40,914 nt of DNA from positions 1 to 40,914 of the forward strand of contig CAMLNG010000001.1 of NCBI GenBank assembly GCA_946481195.1, written 5' to 3'. A program made the position numbers and the translations under genes. Shown in pieces: positions 8,044-16,670 of this stretch. The notes beneath the pieces are model-generated. The model had not been told where the DNA came from, did no database searches, and worked only from the letters and a program-made list of their open reading frames with translations. The stretch's first letter is position 1; every line of letters starts with the position of its first letter. The stretch is from an uncultured Chromatiaceae bacterium (lineage in GTDB: Bacteria > Pseudomonadota > Gammaproteobacteria > Enterobacterales > Alteromonadaceae).

Positions 8044-9039
8044 ATGAAAACAGCTTTATTGTTATGTGCGTCCATCTTCTCTGGTTTATTACATAGCCAG
8101 ACTGAAGTCAGCACAACGCAAATCCAGCAATGGCTGGAAAAAGATCAGTTTAAAAATATCGAAAAACATATCACCACCCTGCCAACCTTCGCCTCTGACG
8201 TCACTTTGCAACAAGCGCACGCCCAGGCACTGATGGGCCTGGAGCAGACCGAGGCGGCGGCAGAGTTTCTGCAGCAAGCCAGCAAATCCTTTCCCAAAGA
8301 CGCAGACTTGCTGCAGCTCGCGGCGATGAATCAGTTCACACTGGCACAACAAGCCAGCATTTTTTCTGCGGCCGGTCACGCCAAAGACGGATTGGCACTG
8401 CTGAAACAGGCCGTCAGTCTGGCGCCGGAAGACAGCGATTTACAGCTGAATCTGATTGGTTTTTATCTGCAAGCTCCGGGCATTGCCGGCGGAGATGAAG
8501 ACGAAGCCAAGCGAATGGCAAAAGCCTTAGCCGGCAAAGATCCGGTTGCTGGCCCGCTGGCGCAGGCGATGGTGCTGAACAGCGATGAAAAAACCGACGA
8601 AGCGCTGAAAGTCATCGATGAGGCCATCAAGCAACAACCACAACAAGCCCGCTTACTGGCGCAAAAAGCCGTGCTGTTGCTGAGCAAAAAACAAATGGCA
8701 GAAGCCGCAGCGCTTTATCAACAAGCTGCGCAGTTGGCAGAAAAACCACAGCAAAAATACAGTTACCTGTACCAGATTGGCCGGCTGGCTGCTGTCGAGC
8801 AACAAGATAAAGCAGCCGGTAAAGCAGCTTTGCAGCAATTTATTGATTTTTATAAAGATGGCGAAAATCAGCAATTGTCATGGGCCCGGGTTCGTTTAGC
8901 GCAAATCCATGTGCTGGAGCAGAATAAAACCGACGCTGAGCAAACGCTGCAACCTGTGCTGGCTTTGGCAGACAAGCCGGAAAAGCTGGAAAAAGAACTG
9001 AAGTCCCTGCAAAAACAACTGAAAAAGTTGAAAAGCTAA
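8044..9039 (+). CDS. Exported TPR-repeat protein
   Basis: A 331-residue protein with a signal peptide (MKTALLLCASIFSGLLHSQT) followed by tetratricopeptide-like helical repeats across residues 35-300 (for example DAEAAEFLQQASKSFPKDADLLQLAA, AKDGLALLKQAVSLAPEDSDLQLNL, MAEAAALYQQAAQLAEKPQQKYSYLYQIGRLA). A Lys/Leu-rich coiled tail (KLEKELKSLQKQLKKLKS) closes it. TPRs mediate protein-protein contacts; the partner is unknown. The ribosome site AAGGA stands 7-8 bases before ATG. Likely periplasmic. It is Gln/Ala-rich, as is common in this genome. Confidence 0.85.
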   Translation: MKTALLLCASIFSGLLHSQTEVSTTQIQQWLEKDQFKNIEKHITTLPTFASDVTLQQAHAQALMGLEQTEAAAEFLQQASKSFPKDADLLQLAAMNQFTLAQQASIFSAAGHAKDGLALLKQAVSLAPEDSDLQLNLIGFYLQAPGIAGGDEDEAKRMAKALAGKDPVAGPLAQAMVLNSDEKTDEALKVIDEAIKQQPQQARLLAQKAVLLLSKKQMAEAAALYQQAAQLAEKPQQKYSYLYQIGRLAAVEQQDKAAGKAALQQFIDFYKDGENQQLSWARVRLAQIHVLEQNKTDAEQTLQPVLALADKPEKLEKELKSLQKQLKKLKS

Positions 9040-9055
9040 GCTAACGCTAAACAAG

Positions 9056-9082
9056 TCCGGCGGGGTAACCACCACGCCGGAT
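9056..9082 (+). terminator. Possible weak terminator or hairpin after the TPR gene
   Basis: TCCGGCG and CGCCGGA form a 7-bp stem with a 12-base loop containing GGT/ACC, followed by TTT then C-rich sequence. The T tract is short, so termination would be partial. Confidence 0.35.
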
Positions 9083-9170
9083 TTCCCCAAACAGACACTG
9101 CAGTTCGACCCCAGAGCGGATATACTAGGCACTTATTCAATTGAGTCCTTGCCTTCCGGAGTCTGGCTTT

Positions 9171-10043
9171 ATGGTCAAACCTATTGATATGAAAGCGGTT
9201 GAAAATGCATTGGCCGGTTTCACCATCCCCCCGCAACCTGAGGTGCTGCTGCGGATCAAACAGGAAATTGAACTGGAAGATCCAAATATCAATACCATAG
9301 CAACACTCATCAACATGGATATTGGCATCGCCGGCTTTACGTTAAAAGTCGTGAATTCTGCTTATTTTGGCCTGCGCCGCAAAATCAGTTCGATCGAACA
9401 TGCCTGTAAATTTTTAGGCTTAAACCGCGTGGTGAAACTGGTTTCCAGCGTGGTGCTGCGTTTTACCCTCAGTGATGGCAAAGCCGACCCTTTTACCCTG
9501 CGTCAGTGGAACAGTGCCATGGATGTTGGCAGTGCCGCCATGCTGATCGCTCAGCATTTACGTCTGGGTTCTGACTGCGCGGACGACTGTTATTCGATTG
9601 GTTTGTTCCATAATGCCGGCATGGCGTTGATCCACGCGCAGTTTCCGGATTATCCGAAAGTGCTGAAAGTCGGCTTAAGCCAGCAAATGAATTTTGGCGA
9701 TATCGAGCAGCGGTACTTTAATACCAGCCACGAAATGCTTGGATTTATGATTGCGCAAAGCTGGGGCCTGGCGCCGGAGATCAGCAACGTCATCGCTTAT
9801 CACCATCAACCGGAACTGCTGTTCCATTCCACCGACATGTATGAAAAACGCCTTTGTGCGATTTTAAAACTGGCGGAGCATATGGTTGGCGAACAACAGA
9901 CGTTGTTTGACGTGTCAGACGACACGCAGTGGCAGACGATTGCAGATGCAGTGCTCGACACGCTGGAGCTGGACGAAATGCATTTACTTGACCTCGGTGA
10001 TTTCCTGCTGGAAAACGGCGTCGAAAACCAGTTCCACCGCTAA
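9171..10043 (+). CDS. HDOD-domain signalling protein
   Basis: A 290-residue cytoplasmic protein made almost entirely of one HDOD domain: IPPQPEVLLRIKQEIE, LINMDIGIAGFTLKVVNSAYFGLRRKISSIEHACKFLGLNRVVKLV, then SIGLFHNAGMALIHAQFPDY and VIAYHHQPEL. HDOD proteins lack a full catalytic HD pair and act in regulation, often of motility or cyclic-nucleotide signalling; the target is not evident. I start at ATG 9171, with CCGGAG about 9 bases upstream, rather than the in-frame TTG at 9141. TATACT at 9121-9126 could be a -10. A strong terminator follows the gene. Confidence 0.9.
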   Translation: MVKPIDMKAVENALAGFTIPPQPEVLLRIKQEIELEDPNINTIATLINMDIGIAGFTLKVVNSAYFGLRRKISSIEHACKFLGLNRVVKLVSSVVLRFTLSDGKADPFTLRQWNSAMDVGSAAMLIAQHLRLGSDCADDCYSIGLFHNAGMALIHAQFPDYPKVLKVGLSQQMNFGDIEQRYFNTSHEMLGFMIAQSWGLAPEISNVIAYHHQPELLFHSTDMYEKRLCAILKLAEHMVGEQQTLFDVSDDTQWQTIADAVLDTLELDEMHLLDLGDFLLENGVENQFHR

Positions 10044-10097
10044 GTAACAGCCCCGCAGCTGAGCAATAACGCCCTTCGCTGCACCAGAAATCGTCAG

Positions 10098-10122
10098 ACC
10101 GGCCCCTTGAGGCCGGTTTTTT
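10098..10122 (+). terminator. Rho-independent terminator after the HDOD gene
   Basis: Perfect 7-bp GC-rich stem ACCGGCC/GGCCGGT, six-base loop CCTTGA, followed directly by a run of T (10117-10122). Confidence 0.92.
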
Positions 10123-10191
10123 GTTGCGTGCTGGTGCAATCTGCGCGCTTCAGCCCGGTGAATGCCTCATTTCGCCGCATCTGGTCCGGTT

Positions 10192-10205
10192 TGAATACGT
10201 ATTCA
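10192..10205. promoter_or_regulatory. LacI-type operator palindrome, site 1
   Basis: Perfect 14-bp palindrome TGAATACGTATTCA with a central CG, the usual form of LacI-family operators. The same 14-mer occurs upstream of the TonB receptor gene (35265-35278). In both places it is followed by two bases (TG) and then a -35-like TTGT hexamer. The likely binder is the LacI-family protein encoded at 15471-16517 (inference). Confidence 0.75.
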
Positions 10206-10207
10206 TG

Positions 10208-10236
10208 TTGTTGTTGCCGGCAAAGCACGATATCAA
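10208..10236 (+). promoter_or_regulatory. Candidate promoter of the MFS/glucoamylase leader
   Basis: TTGTTG (10208-10213), a 17-base spacer and TATCAA (10231-10236) lie just after the palindrome. The geometry is identical to the promoter candidate of the TonB receptor gene, which raises confidence above what the weak hexamers deserve. The predicted start of transcription is near 10243, putting the operator centre near -45. Confidence 0.5.
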
Positions 10237-10242
10237 GAAGCT

Positions 10243-10336
10243 CTGGTTATCTGTCTGCTTGCGCCACAGGCCTTGCAGATGAGGTCCGACAGTTTCCTGG
10301 AGACACAATTGCGGGGAGTTTATGCTCCCCTTTTTT
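10243..10336 (+). ncRNA. Candidate leader or small RNA ending in an intrinsic terminator
   Basis: The 10044-10476 gap (433 bases) holds no convincing protein gene. From the predicted start near 10243 a transcript of about 95 bases would run into the terminator at 10313-10336. Within it ATCTG/CAGAT can pair, as can GTTTC/GAGAC. A 32-codon ORF (ATG 10279 to TAA 10377) runs across the terminator and could be a leader peptide, but it has only a poor ribosome site. I recognise no known riboswitch or RNA family. Confidence 0.35.
10313..10336 (+). terminator. Intrinsic terminator or attenuator upstream of the MFS permease gene
   Basis: Perfect 6-bp stem GGGGAG/CTCCCC with loop TTTATG, followed by six T. 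It stands between the operator/promoter and the permease start at 10477, so the downstream genes need readthrough or another promoter. Confidence 0.82.
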
Positions 10337-10476
10337 CTGGGTGTTTTCCGGCAACACAGCAGAAAACCATTGTATAAACAGTACTCTGCTATGCTCTGAA
10401 GGCCGTCACTACCAGTAGCGGCCGCTATTGTGGGCAAGGACTTTAGACTCAAAAATAAAAAATACGGGGAATCATT

Positions 10477-11958
10477 ATGCAGCAGGCCAAACCGAATCTG
10501 AGTTTCTGGCAAATCTGGAATATGTGTTTCGGCTTCCTGGGGATCCAGTTTGGTTTTGCCTTGCAAAACGGCAACGTCAGCCGGATTTTCCAGACTTTAG
10601 GCGCCAGTATCGATGAACTGCCGATTTTATGGATCGCCGGGCCACTGACCGGTTTGTTGGTGCAGCCTGTGGTCGGTTATTTTTCTGACCGCACCTGGAA
10701 CCGCTTAGGCCGCCGCCGCCCGTACTTTTTCTATGGTGCAGTACTGACCACCATGGCACTGTTTTTCCTGCCCAATTCGCCAACCTTATGGATGGCCGCA
10801 GGTATGCTGTGGATCCTCGATGCCTCCATCAATATCACCATGGAACCCTTCCGCGCTTTTGTCGGTGACAACCTGAACGAGCAACAAAGACCGCTGGGTT
10901 TTTCGATGCAAAGCTTTTTTATCGGTATCGGTGCTGTGGTCGCTTCAGCCTTGCCTTATATGCTGAATAACTGGTTTGACGTGGCCAATACCGCTGCGCC
11001 GGGCGAGATCCCCGACTCAGTGCGGTATTCATTTTACTGTGGCGGTATTGTGCTTTTTATCGCGGTACTTTGGACTGTGATGCGCTCCACTGAATACAGC
11101 CCGCAGCAACTGGCAGCTTTTGGTGAAGCACATGAAGAAAGTCTGCCGGGCAGCAATCAACGCCAGTACTGGCGTGAAGGCATTGTTGCCGCGCTGATTG
11201 GCGTGGTGTCTCTCGGCCTGGTCTGGCAATTTAAACTGGACCAACAGCTGTATATTTTGGGCGGTGCACTCCTGGCCTTTGGTTTATTGCAGTTCCAGGT
11301 GTCCCGCAGTAAAACGCAGGGGAAAAATGGCATGGTCGTGCAGATAGTGGACGACCTTTATACGATGCCGGGCCGCATGCGTCAGCTCGCCGTAGTGCAA
11401 TTTTTCTCCTGGTTTGCCCTGTTTGCCATGTGGATTTACACCACTGCTGCAGTGACTTCAGTGCACTATGGCAGTTCAGACCCAACTTCCGCGGCCTACA
11501 ACGACGGCGCCGACTGGGTCGGTATGCTCTTCGCGTTTTACAACGGTTTTGCCGCGCTGGCGGCATTAGTCATCCCGTATATTGTACGCCGCACGTCATT
11601 GCAGGTAGCACACTGCATCAATCTGGTACTGGGTGCTGCCGGTTATCTGTCCTTCTTGCTGATCAAAGATCCGGCGTTACTGTGGATTTCGATGATTGGC
11701 GTTGGTTTTGCCTGGGCCTCCATTTTGTCGCTGCCATACGCCATGCTCGCCGACGCCTTACCGGCCAATAAAATGGGCGTGTATATGGGCATGTTTAACT
11801 TCTTTATCGTGTTACCGCAGCTGTTGGCGGCGACCATTCTGGGCTCGCTGATCAATCATTTATTTAATGCCGAAGCGATTTATGCGCTGGCACTTGGCGC
11901 TGCCAGTCTGTTGATTGCTGCGGTGTATGTGTTGACTGTAAAAACTGAGCGCAGCTGA
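10477..11958 (+). CDS. MFS sugar permease (maltose/sucrose-type, GPH/SLC45-like)
   Basis: A 493-residue inner-membrane protein with about 12 hydrophobic helices. The loop 2-3 motif NRLGRRRPYFF matches the RxGRRRP signature of sucrose/maltose:proton symporters, and LWIAGPLTGLLVQPVVGYFSDRTW precedes it. The substrate is probably maltose or a short maltodextrin, inferred from the glucoamylase gene 32 bases downstream and the operator shared with the TonB receptor/amylase locus. The ribosome site GGGGAA lies before ATG 10477. Expression would pass the leader terminator at 10313-10336. I give no symbol because alteromonad naming (malT is sometimes used) collides with the E. coli activator. Confidence 0.88.
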   Translation: MQQAKPNLSFWQIWNMCFGFLGIQFGFALQNGNVSRIFQTLGASIDELPILWIAGPLTGLLVQPVVGYFSDRTWNRLGRRRPYFFYGAVLTTMALFFLPNSPTLWMAAGMLWILDASINITMEPFRAFVGDNLNEQQRPLGFSMQSFFIGIGAVVASALPYMLNNWFDVANTAAPGEIPDSVRYSFYCGGIVLFIAVLWTVMRSTEYSPQQLAAFGEAHEESLPGSNQRQYWREGIVAALIGVVSLGLVWQFKLDQQLYILGGALLAFGLLQFQVSRSKTQGKNGMVVQIVDDLYTMPGRMRQLAVVQFFSWFALFAMWIYTTAAVTSVHYGSSDPTSAAYNDGADWVGMLFAFYNGFAALAALVIPYIVRRTSLQVAHCINLVLGAAGYLSFLLIKDPALLWISMIGVGFAWASILSLPYAMLADALPANKMGVYMGMFNFFIVLPQLLAATILGSLINHLFNAEAIYALALGAASLLIAAVYVLTVKTERS

Positions 11959-11990
11959 GCTTACACAGCTGAGCAAAGGAGAGTCTGTTG

Positions 11991-14393
11991 ATGAAAGCTG
12001 TTTTTCGTTTGTCGGTGCTGAGTGCCGCTTTATTGTTGTCGGCCTGTCAGCCGCGGCAAGGTTCCGCTTTAGCGACAGCACCGGGTGCACCGGGCCAGCC
12101 GTCGACCTGGTCTTATGCCGGTAAAACCGGCATCGGCACTGCGTACGAGCAATATCAGGATGGCCGTTATGCCGATACCGCCAGTACTGGCGTGGTGTCC
12201 AAAGTCTGGTTTTCACTGGCACAGGGTATTCTGACCGAAACCATGGCCGGACTTATCCACGAAGCCCAGCTGCGCGAATTGCAGCTGGTGGTACAGGGCC
12301 AGGGTTTTGTCGACGAAGAAAAAACCGCCACCAACAGCCAAATCGATTATCTGCGCAAAGACGCCGCCGGCCGCCCGCTGGCGCTGTCCTACCGGCTGAA
12401 AAACACCGCCAAAAACGGCCAGTATGAAATTGAGAAACAATATTTTACTGACCCTTCAGCGCAGTCTATGGTTGTGCGGACCACGTTTAAAGCGCTGGCT
12501 GATGGCCTGACCGTTTATTCTTATATTGACCCGGCACTGGCCAATACCGGCAGCAATGACAGCGCCATTTTCCAGAATGGCATGTTGCAGGCTCAGGATA
12601 GCAACAGCAGTCTGACACTGCTGACCGTACCGACACCTCTGCATGCCACTGTCGGTTTCGTCGGTGTGTCTGACGGCCTGACTGAGCTGAAAAAAACCGG
12701 CCAGGTGCCAAGTTACCAAAGCACCGGCGAGACAGCCGGTAATGTTGCCGCTCTGCTGACGCACGCCACACTGAAAAAAGGCGAAACAGCCAGCTGGGAC
12801 CAGGTGATTGGATTTGGCAGTGACGCTGCACAAAGTCAGGCTCAGGCGCAACAGACACTACAACGCGGCCTCGATACCGTGTTGGCGCAATATCACGGTG
12901 ACGGCGATGCCATCGGCTGGCAGGATTATCTGACGCAGCTACCGGCCCTTGCCGGTCTTAGCAACCAAAGTACAGATCAGGGCAAACTGTTGTATGCCAG
13001 TGCTTTAGTGTTAAAAGCACAGGAAGATAAAACTCATGCCGGCGCTTTTATCGCGTCGTTGTCCAATCCCTGGGGCGAGGCTAAATCGGCTGAACAGGCA
13101 CAAACCGGTTACAAAGCCGTCTGGCCGCGGGATTTTTATCAGGTCGCGATGGCGCTGTTAGCGCTGGGTGATAAAGAAAGCCCGAAAGTTGCATTCCAAT
13201 ATCTGCAAAAAGTGCAGGTCACTGATAAAACACCGGGTTATAGCGGCACACCGGGCTGGTTCCTGCAAAAAACTCATGTCGATGGCACGCTGGAGTGGGT
13301 CGGCATTCAGATGGACCAGACCGCCATGCCGGTGATGCTGGGCTGGCGCCTGTGGCAGGACGGGGTGTTGTCTGACGCCGAGATCACCAGCTGGTATCAC
13401 AGTATGTTAAAACCCGCCGCAAATTTCCTGGCGCACGGCGGCAAGGTCAAACTGGACTGGAACGACATCGAACTGAAATCACCGGCGACGCAACAAGAGC
13501 GCTGGGAAGAACAATACGGTTATTCGCCTTCTACAATGGCCGCCATCATCAGTGGACTTATCAGCGCTGCCGATATCGCCGCCAAAGCCGGTGACAGCGC
13601 CAATGCCCTGCTTTATCAGCAAAAGGCCGACGAGTTTGCCGGCAAGCTTGAAGCCCTGACTTACACCGAACAAGGCCAGCTGAAAACGGCCAATAGCGAC
13701 GGCAAATATTATCTGCGCATCAACAGCAACGAAGATCCAAATGACAACAGCCCGCTGGAGCTGCGCAACGGCCAGGCCGATACGCGCGAAGGCAGCGTCG
13801 TTGACGGCGGTTTCCTCGAACTGGTGCGTTATGGCGTGCGTAAAGCCGACCATCCGGCAGTGCTGGCGACCTTAGGCGAAATGGACGACCTGACCTTGCC
13901 CGACCTGACGCGAGTGCGTTATGAGTTTAAAACCGCCAGCGGGCAAACCGTTTCTGGCTGGCGCCGCTATGGTATTGATGGGTATGGCGAGGATATCGTC
14001 AGCGGCGAGGCTTATGCCAACGGGCCGGGGCAAACCAACACAGCCGGCCAACGTGGCCGCGTCTGGCCGTTTTTCTCCGGTGAACGCGGTCATTATGAGT
14101 TGTCGCGGGCGCTGCTGCAAAAGCCACAGTTAGAGGAAGCCGAACTGGCACCACTTCGGGCGCAGTATGTCGGCGCGATGGAACATTTCGCTAATGCCGG
14201 CCTGATGCTGCCGGAGCAGGTGTTTGATGGTGTCGGCAATAACAGCCATTACCAGTATCAGCCGGGTGAAGGCACCGATGGTGCGACGCCACTGGCCTGG
14301 ACCCATGCCGAGTACATCAAGTTGTTACGATCGCTGCAGGACCAGAAAGTCTGGGACCGTTATCCGCTGGTAGAGCAGCGCTACGCCAAATAA
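11991..14393 (+). CDS. GH15 glucoamylase/glucodextranase, lipoprotein
   Basis: An 800-residue glucan 1,4-alpha-glucosidase-type enzyme releasing glucose from non-reducing ends. The lipoprotein signal peptide ends LLSAC (Cys19). Residues 35-290 look like the beta-sandwich N domain of bacterial GH15/glucodextranase (GAPGQPSTWSYAGKTGIGTAYEQY; VWFSLAQGILTE). The (alpha/alpha)6 domain follows, with VWPRDFYQVA, QMDQTAMPVMLG, the probable catalytic acid in RWEEQYGYSPST (Glu506/507) and the probable base Glu774 in WTHAEYIK. AAGGAGA lies 8 bases before ATG 11991; an in-frame TTG precedes it directly. It forms an operon with the permease. Anchoring suggests it acts in the periplasm or on the outer membrane. 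Confidence 0.93.
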   Translation: MKAVFRLSVLSAALLLSACQPRQGSALATAPGAPGQPSTWSYAGKTGIGTAYEQYQDGRYADTASTGVVSKVWFSLAQGILTETMAGLIHEAQLRELQLVVQGQGFVDEEKTATNSQIDYLRKDAAGRPLALSYRLKNTAKNGQYEIEKQYFTDPSAQSMVVRTTFKALADGLTVYSYIDPALANTGSNDSAIFQNGMLQAQDSNSSLTLLTVPTPLHATVGFVGVSDGLTELKKTGQVPSYQSTGETAGNVAALLTHATLKKGETASWDQVIGFGSDAAQSQAQAQQTLQRGLDTVLAQYHGDGDAIGWQDYLTQLPALAGLSNQSTDQGKLLYASALVLKAQEDKTHAGAFIASLSNPWGEAKSAEQAQTGYKAVWPRDFYQVAMALLALGDKESPKVAFQYLQKVQVTDKTPGYSGTPGWFLQKTHVDGTLEWVGIQMDQTAMPVMLGWRLWQDGVLSDAEITSWYHSMLKPAANFLAHGGKVKLDWNDIELKSPATQQERWEEQYGYSPSTMAAIISGLISAADIAAKAGDSANALLYQQKADEFAGKLEALTYTEQGQLKTANSDGKYYLRINSNEDPNDNSPLELRNGQADTREGSVVDGGFLELVRYGVRKADHPAVLATLGEMDDLTLPDLTRVRYEFKTASGQTVSGWRRYGIDGYGEDIVSGEAYANGPGQTNTAGQRGRVWPFFSGERGHYELSRALLQKPQLEEAELAPLRAQYVGAMEHFANAGLMLPEQVFDGVGNNSHYQYQPGEGTDGATPLAWTHAEYIKLLRSLQDQKVWDRYPLVEQRYAK

Positions 14394-14416
14394 TGCGCAG
14401 CGTTACGCCAAATAAC
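14375..14416. repeat. Short tandem duplication across the glucoamylase stop codon
   Basis: The segment GCAGCGcTACGCCAAATAA (14375-14393) recurs as GCAGCGtTACGCCAAATAA at 14397-14415, period 22 with one difference. The first copy contains the natural stop codon, so the second is untranslated. It is probably a slippage duplication. Confidence 0.8.
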
Positions 14417-14452
14417 CCGTGTTGCGGGCCGGCTTGCCGGCACCGCATGACT

Positions 14453-14500
14453 CTCCCGCTTCCGGTTTGCTGTGGCGATGCAGCAGGCCGGGAGTTTTTT
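14453..14500 (+). terminator. Rho-independent terminator after the glucoamylase gene
   Basis: CTCCCG (14453-14458) pairs with CGGGAG (14489-14494), with an inner GCTG/CAGC stem, followed by six T. A separate hairpin GCCGGC-TT-GCCGGC flanked by GCGG/CCGC lies just upstream (about 14424-14446). Confidence 0.75.
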
Positions 14501-14532
14501 ATTTTCTGTGTACTGCTTTTTTAGAAGACAGT

Positions 14533-15474
14533 TCAGCGGCGACGCCAGCGGTGTTGCCGCCACAGCGCCGCAAGCTCAGGCGTCAGAAAACTCCAGGCCA
14601 AAATCCGGCTTTGTTTATTGCCCTGCGACATCTCAATCACCTGTACCTGAGTCGCGCCCAACTGCTGCAATTGCTGTTGCAGTTTTGGCAAATGCTGCTG
14701 TTTCGACACCAGCGTACTGAACCAATACACCTGATGGGCAAAATCCTTACTCTCTGCCAGCATCCGGCGTAAAAACGCCGGCTCACCGCCTTCACACCAC
14801 AACTCATTGGCCTGCCCGGCAAAATTAAGCGGCGCCGCGCTGTCCAGCCCCAAATTCCGTTGTTTACGGGCACTGCCTGCGGCTGCGGCATCCGGGCTGT
14901 CATGAAAGGGCGGATTGCATAAAGTCAGGTCCAGATAGTCACCCTTCTGAATAACGCCATGGAAAATTGCCTGCGGATTCGCTTGCTGACGCAGCGACAG
15001 CTGGCGCTGCAAGCCATTTTGTTCGATGAGTGTTGCCGCATTTTGCAAAGCTTTGGCATCGATGTCGCTGCCGATGGCCTGCCAGCGCAACGCTTTGGCC
15101 GCCAGTATCGAATAGATCAGGTTGGCGCCACAGCCAATATCCAGCAACTGTACTGCAGCCGCCGGTACCTTTTTGCCCTGAAAACTGGCGGTTAATAAAT
15201 CCTGTAAATACAGCAGATAATCCAGCCGCCCCGGCACTGCGGGGCACAGGTAACCGGGCGGAACATGATAATGCACCAAACCAAACTGCCACTGTAACAA
15301 CGCAGTGTTCAACAGCGTTACAGCTGCAGGTTCAGCAAAATTCAGCGTTTCACGGCCATCAGGCGTGGTTTTTAAATAAGCAGCTAATGCCGGCTGGAGC
15401 TGCACTAACTCAGCCAGCGGATAAGGCGCAGCAAAAGGATTCTGCGGATGCAGACTGGTTTTATTCGCTGTCAT
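14533..15474 (-). CDS. rlmF: 23S rRNA (adenine-1618-N6)-methyltransferase RlmF
   Basis: A 313-residue SAM-dependent methyltransferase that modifies A1618 of 23S rRNA. Family signatures are the N-terminal LHPQNPFAAPYPLAELV, the RETLNFAEPAAVTLLNTALL stretch, motif I LLDIGCGANLIYS near residue 165 and the catalytic NPPFHDS near residue 235. The length is normal. The ATG at 15474 overlaps the stop of the upstream LacI-family gene (ATGA), so it is probably translationally coupled to that regulator, an odd pairing. It is convergent with the glucoamylase gene. Confidence 0.94.
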   Translation of the reverse strand: MTANKTSLHPQNPFAAPYPLAELVQLQPALAAYLKTTPDGRETLNFAEPAAVTLLNTALLQWQFGLVHYHVPPGYLCPAVPGRLDYLLYLQDLLTASFQGKKVPAAAVQLLDIGCGANLIYSILAAKALRWQAIGSDIDAKALQNAATLIEQNGLQRQLSLRQQANPQAIFHGVIQKGDYLDLTLCNPPFHDSPDAAAAGSARKQRNLGLDSAAPLNFAGQANELWCEGGEPAFLRRMLAESKDFAHQVYWFSTLVSKQQHLPKLQQQLQQLGATQVQVIEMSQGNKQSRILAWSFLTPELAALWRQHRWRRR

Positions 15475-16517
15475 TTGCCGGTGAGTGTAGTTTGAGGGCT
15501 ACCGCAAGAGCGGCGGACAATCATTTTCGGTTCTATTTCGGTCTGACTGATACTTTCCTGCGCAATCAGCTTCAACAGATTCACCACCAGCATCTCGCCG
15601 GCTAAGGTGGTATTTTGCTGAATTGTGGTCAGTGGCGGCGTGCAGAAACTCGCCATCGGAATGTCGTCAAAACCCACGACAGCGACATCTTCCGGTACCC
15701 GCAAACCAGCAGCCTGTACTGCGCGGATCACGCCAATCGCAATCAGGTCACTGGCGGTAAAAATAGCGCGGGGTCTGTGGCCTTCGGCAAACAACTGCTG
15801 GGTAGCGCTGTAACCAGCCTGCTCTGTTGAAATCGCATCAAACTGCGGTATTTGTTCTGGTGGAATACCATGTTCGGCCAGCACTTCAACATACCCTTCA
15901 AAACGCTGCAGAAATTCCGGAGCATGGTCGGAGGCAATACCGATAAAGGCAAAACTGCGGTAGCCCAGACTTAACAGATGAGCTGCCGCCTGGCGGCCCC
16001 CTTCGCGGTTATTGCTGCGAATGGTAAATTCCGGATGGCCTTCAACCTGCGCGCCCCAGCAGACAAAATGGGTTTGTTGCGCCAGCAGTTGCTGCAGCTT
16101 TTCTTCATAGTCGATGTAATCACCGTAGCCGAGCAGGATAATACCGTCCGCTTTTTTGCTGTCTTCGTAGTCGGCATGCCAGTCATTACTAAGCTGCTGG
16201 AACGAAATCAATAAATCATGGCCGCGTTTGGTACAAGCGCGGGTGATACTGCCAAGCATCGACAGAAAAAACGGGTTAATTTGTGAATCATCGACCGTAG
16301 GGTCTTCAAACAGCAACAAAGCTAAAGTGCCGCTGCGTTGTTTGCGCAGGTTACTGGCGTTTTTATCGACTTTATAGTTGAGTTGCTTGGCGATCGCGAA
16401 GATCTTGTCTTTGGTTTCCTGATTTACCGCCGGACTGTCACGTAAGGCGCGGGATACCGTTGATTGCGACACTCCAGCCAGGTAGGCAATATCAAACGAA
16501 GTGGCTTTTCCTTTCAT
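15471..16517 (-). CDS. LacI-family transcriptional regulator (candidate maltodextrin regulator)
   Basis: A 348-residue repressor/activator of the LacI/GalR family. The N-terminal helix-turn-helix (residues 8-27, [17 protein letters not shown]) is followed by a hinge helix and a periplasmic-binding-protein-like effector domain ([71 protein letters not shown]). It probably senses a sugar. Its position beside the permease/glucoamylase genes, and the two LacI-type palindromes in the window, make it the likely controller of both sugar loci (inference). GGGGAA lies 9 bases before ATG 16517. Its last bases overlap rlmF. I found no copy of the palindrome in front of this gene itself, so autoregulation is not evident. 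Confidence 0.92.
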   Translation of the reverse strand: MKGKATSFDIAYLAGVSQSTVSRALRDSPAVNQETKDKIFAIAKQLNYKVDKNASNLRKQRSGTLALLLFEDPTVDDSQINPFFLSMLGSITRACTKRGHDLLISFQQLSNDWHADYEDSKKADGIILLGYGDYIDYEEKLQQLLAQQTHFVCWGAQVEGHPEFTIRSNNREGGRQAAAHLLSLGYRSFAFIGIASDHAPEFLQRFEGYVEVLAEHGIPPEQIPQFDAISTEQAGYSATQQLFAEGHRPRAIFTASDLIAIGVIRAVQAAGLRVPEDVAVVGFDDIPMASFCTPPLTTIQQNTTLAGEMLVVNLLKLIAQESISQTEIEPKMIVRRSCGSPQTTLTGK

Positions 16518-16593
16518 ACTGCAAAATTCCCCATCGGCCTGCGCCGGCTACTATTTTGCTCCGCTATACGGCAAAACAGGGCGGGCAGACTTT

Positions 16594-16608
16594 TTATCAG
16601 GCTGATAA
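16594..16608. promoter_or_regulatory. Palindrome upstream of the LacI-family gene
   Basis: TTATCAG-G-CTGATAA, a perfect 7+1+7 palindrome 77 bases before the LacI-family start codon and just downstream of the small ORF at 16671-16883. It is unlike the TGAATACGTATTCA sites, so a different regulator would be needed. No T tract follows. Confidence 0.4.
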
Positions 16609-16670
16609 GGTGCCACAACAGGCTGCTATGGGCAAGCAAACCAAGGGGGGATGTCAGGATTTCACCGTGT

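Noticed and set aside
10107..10566. ORFs on both strands in the permease leader (103 aa plus, 138 aa minus)
   Set aside because: They cross two clear terminators, have unlikely compositions and no ribosome sites, and the minus ORF runs into the permease gene.
14424..14446. GC-rich hairpin GCCGGC-TT-GCCGGC after the glucoamylase gene as a terminator
   Set aside because: No T tract; the real terminator is the next hairpin at 14453-14500.
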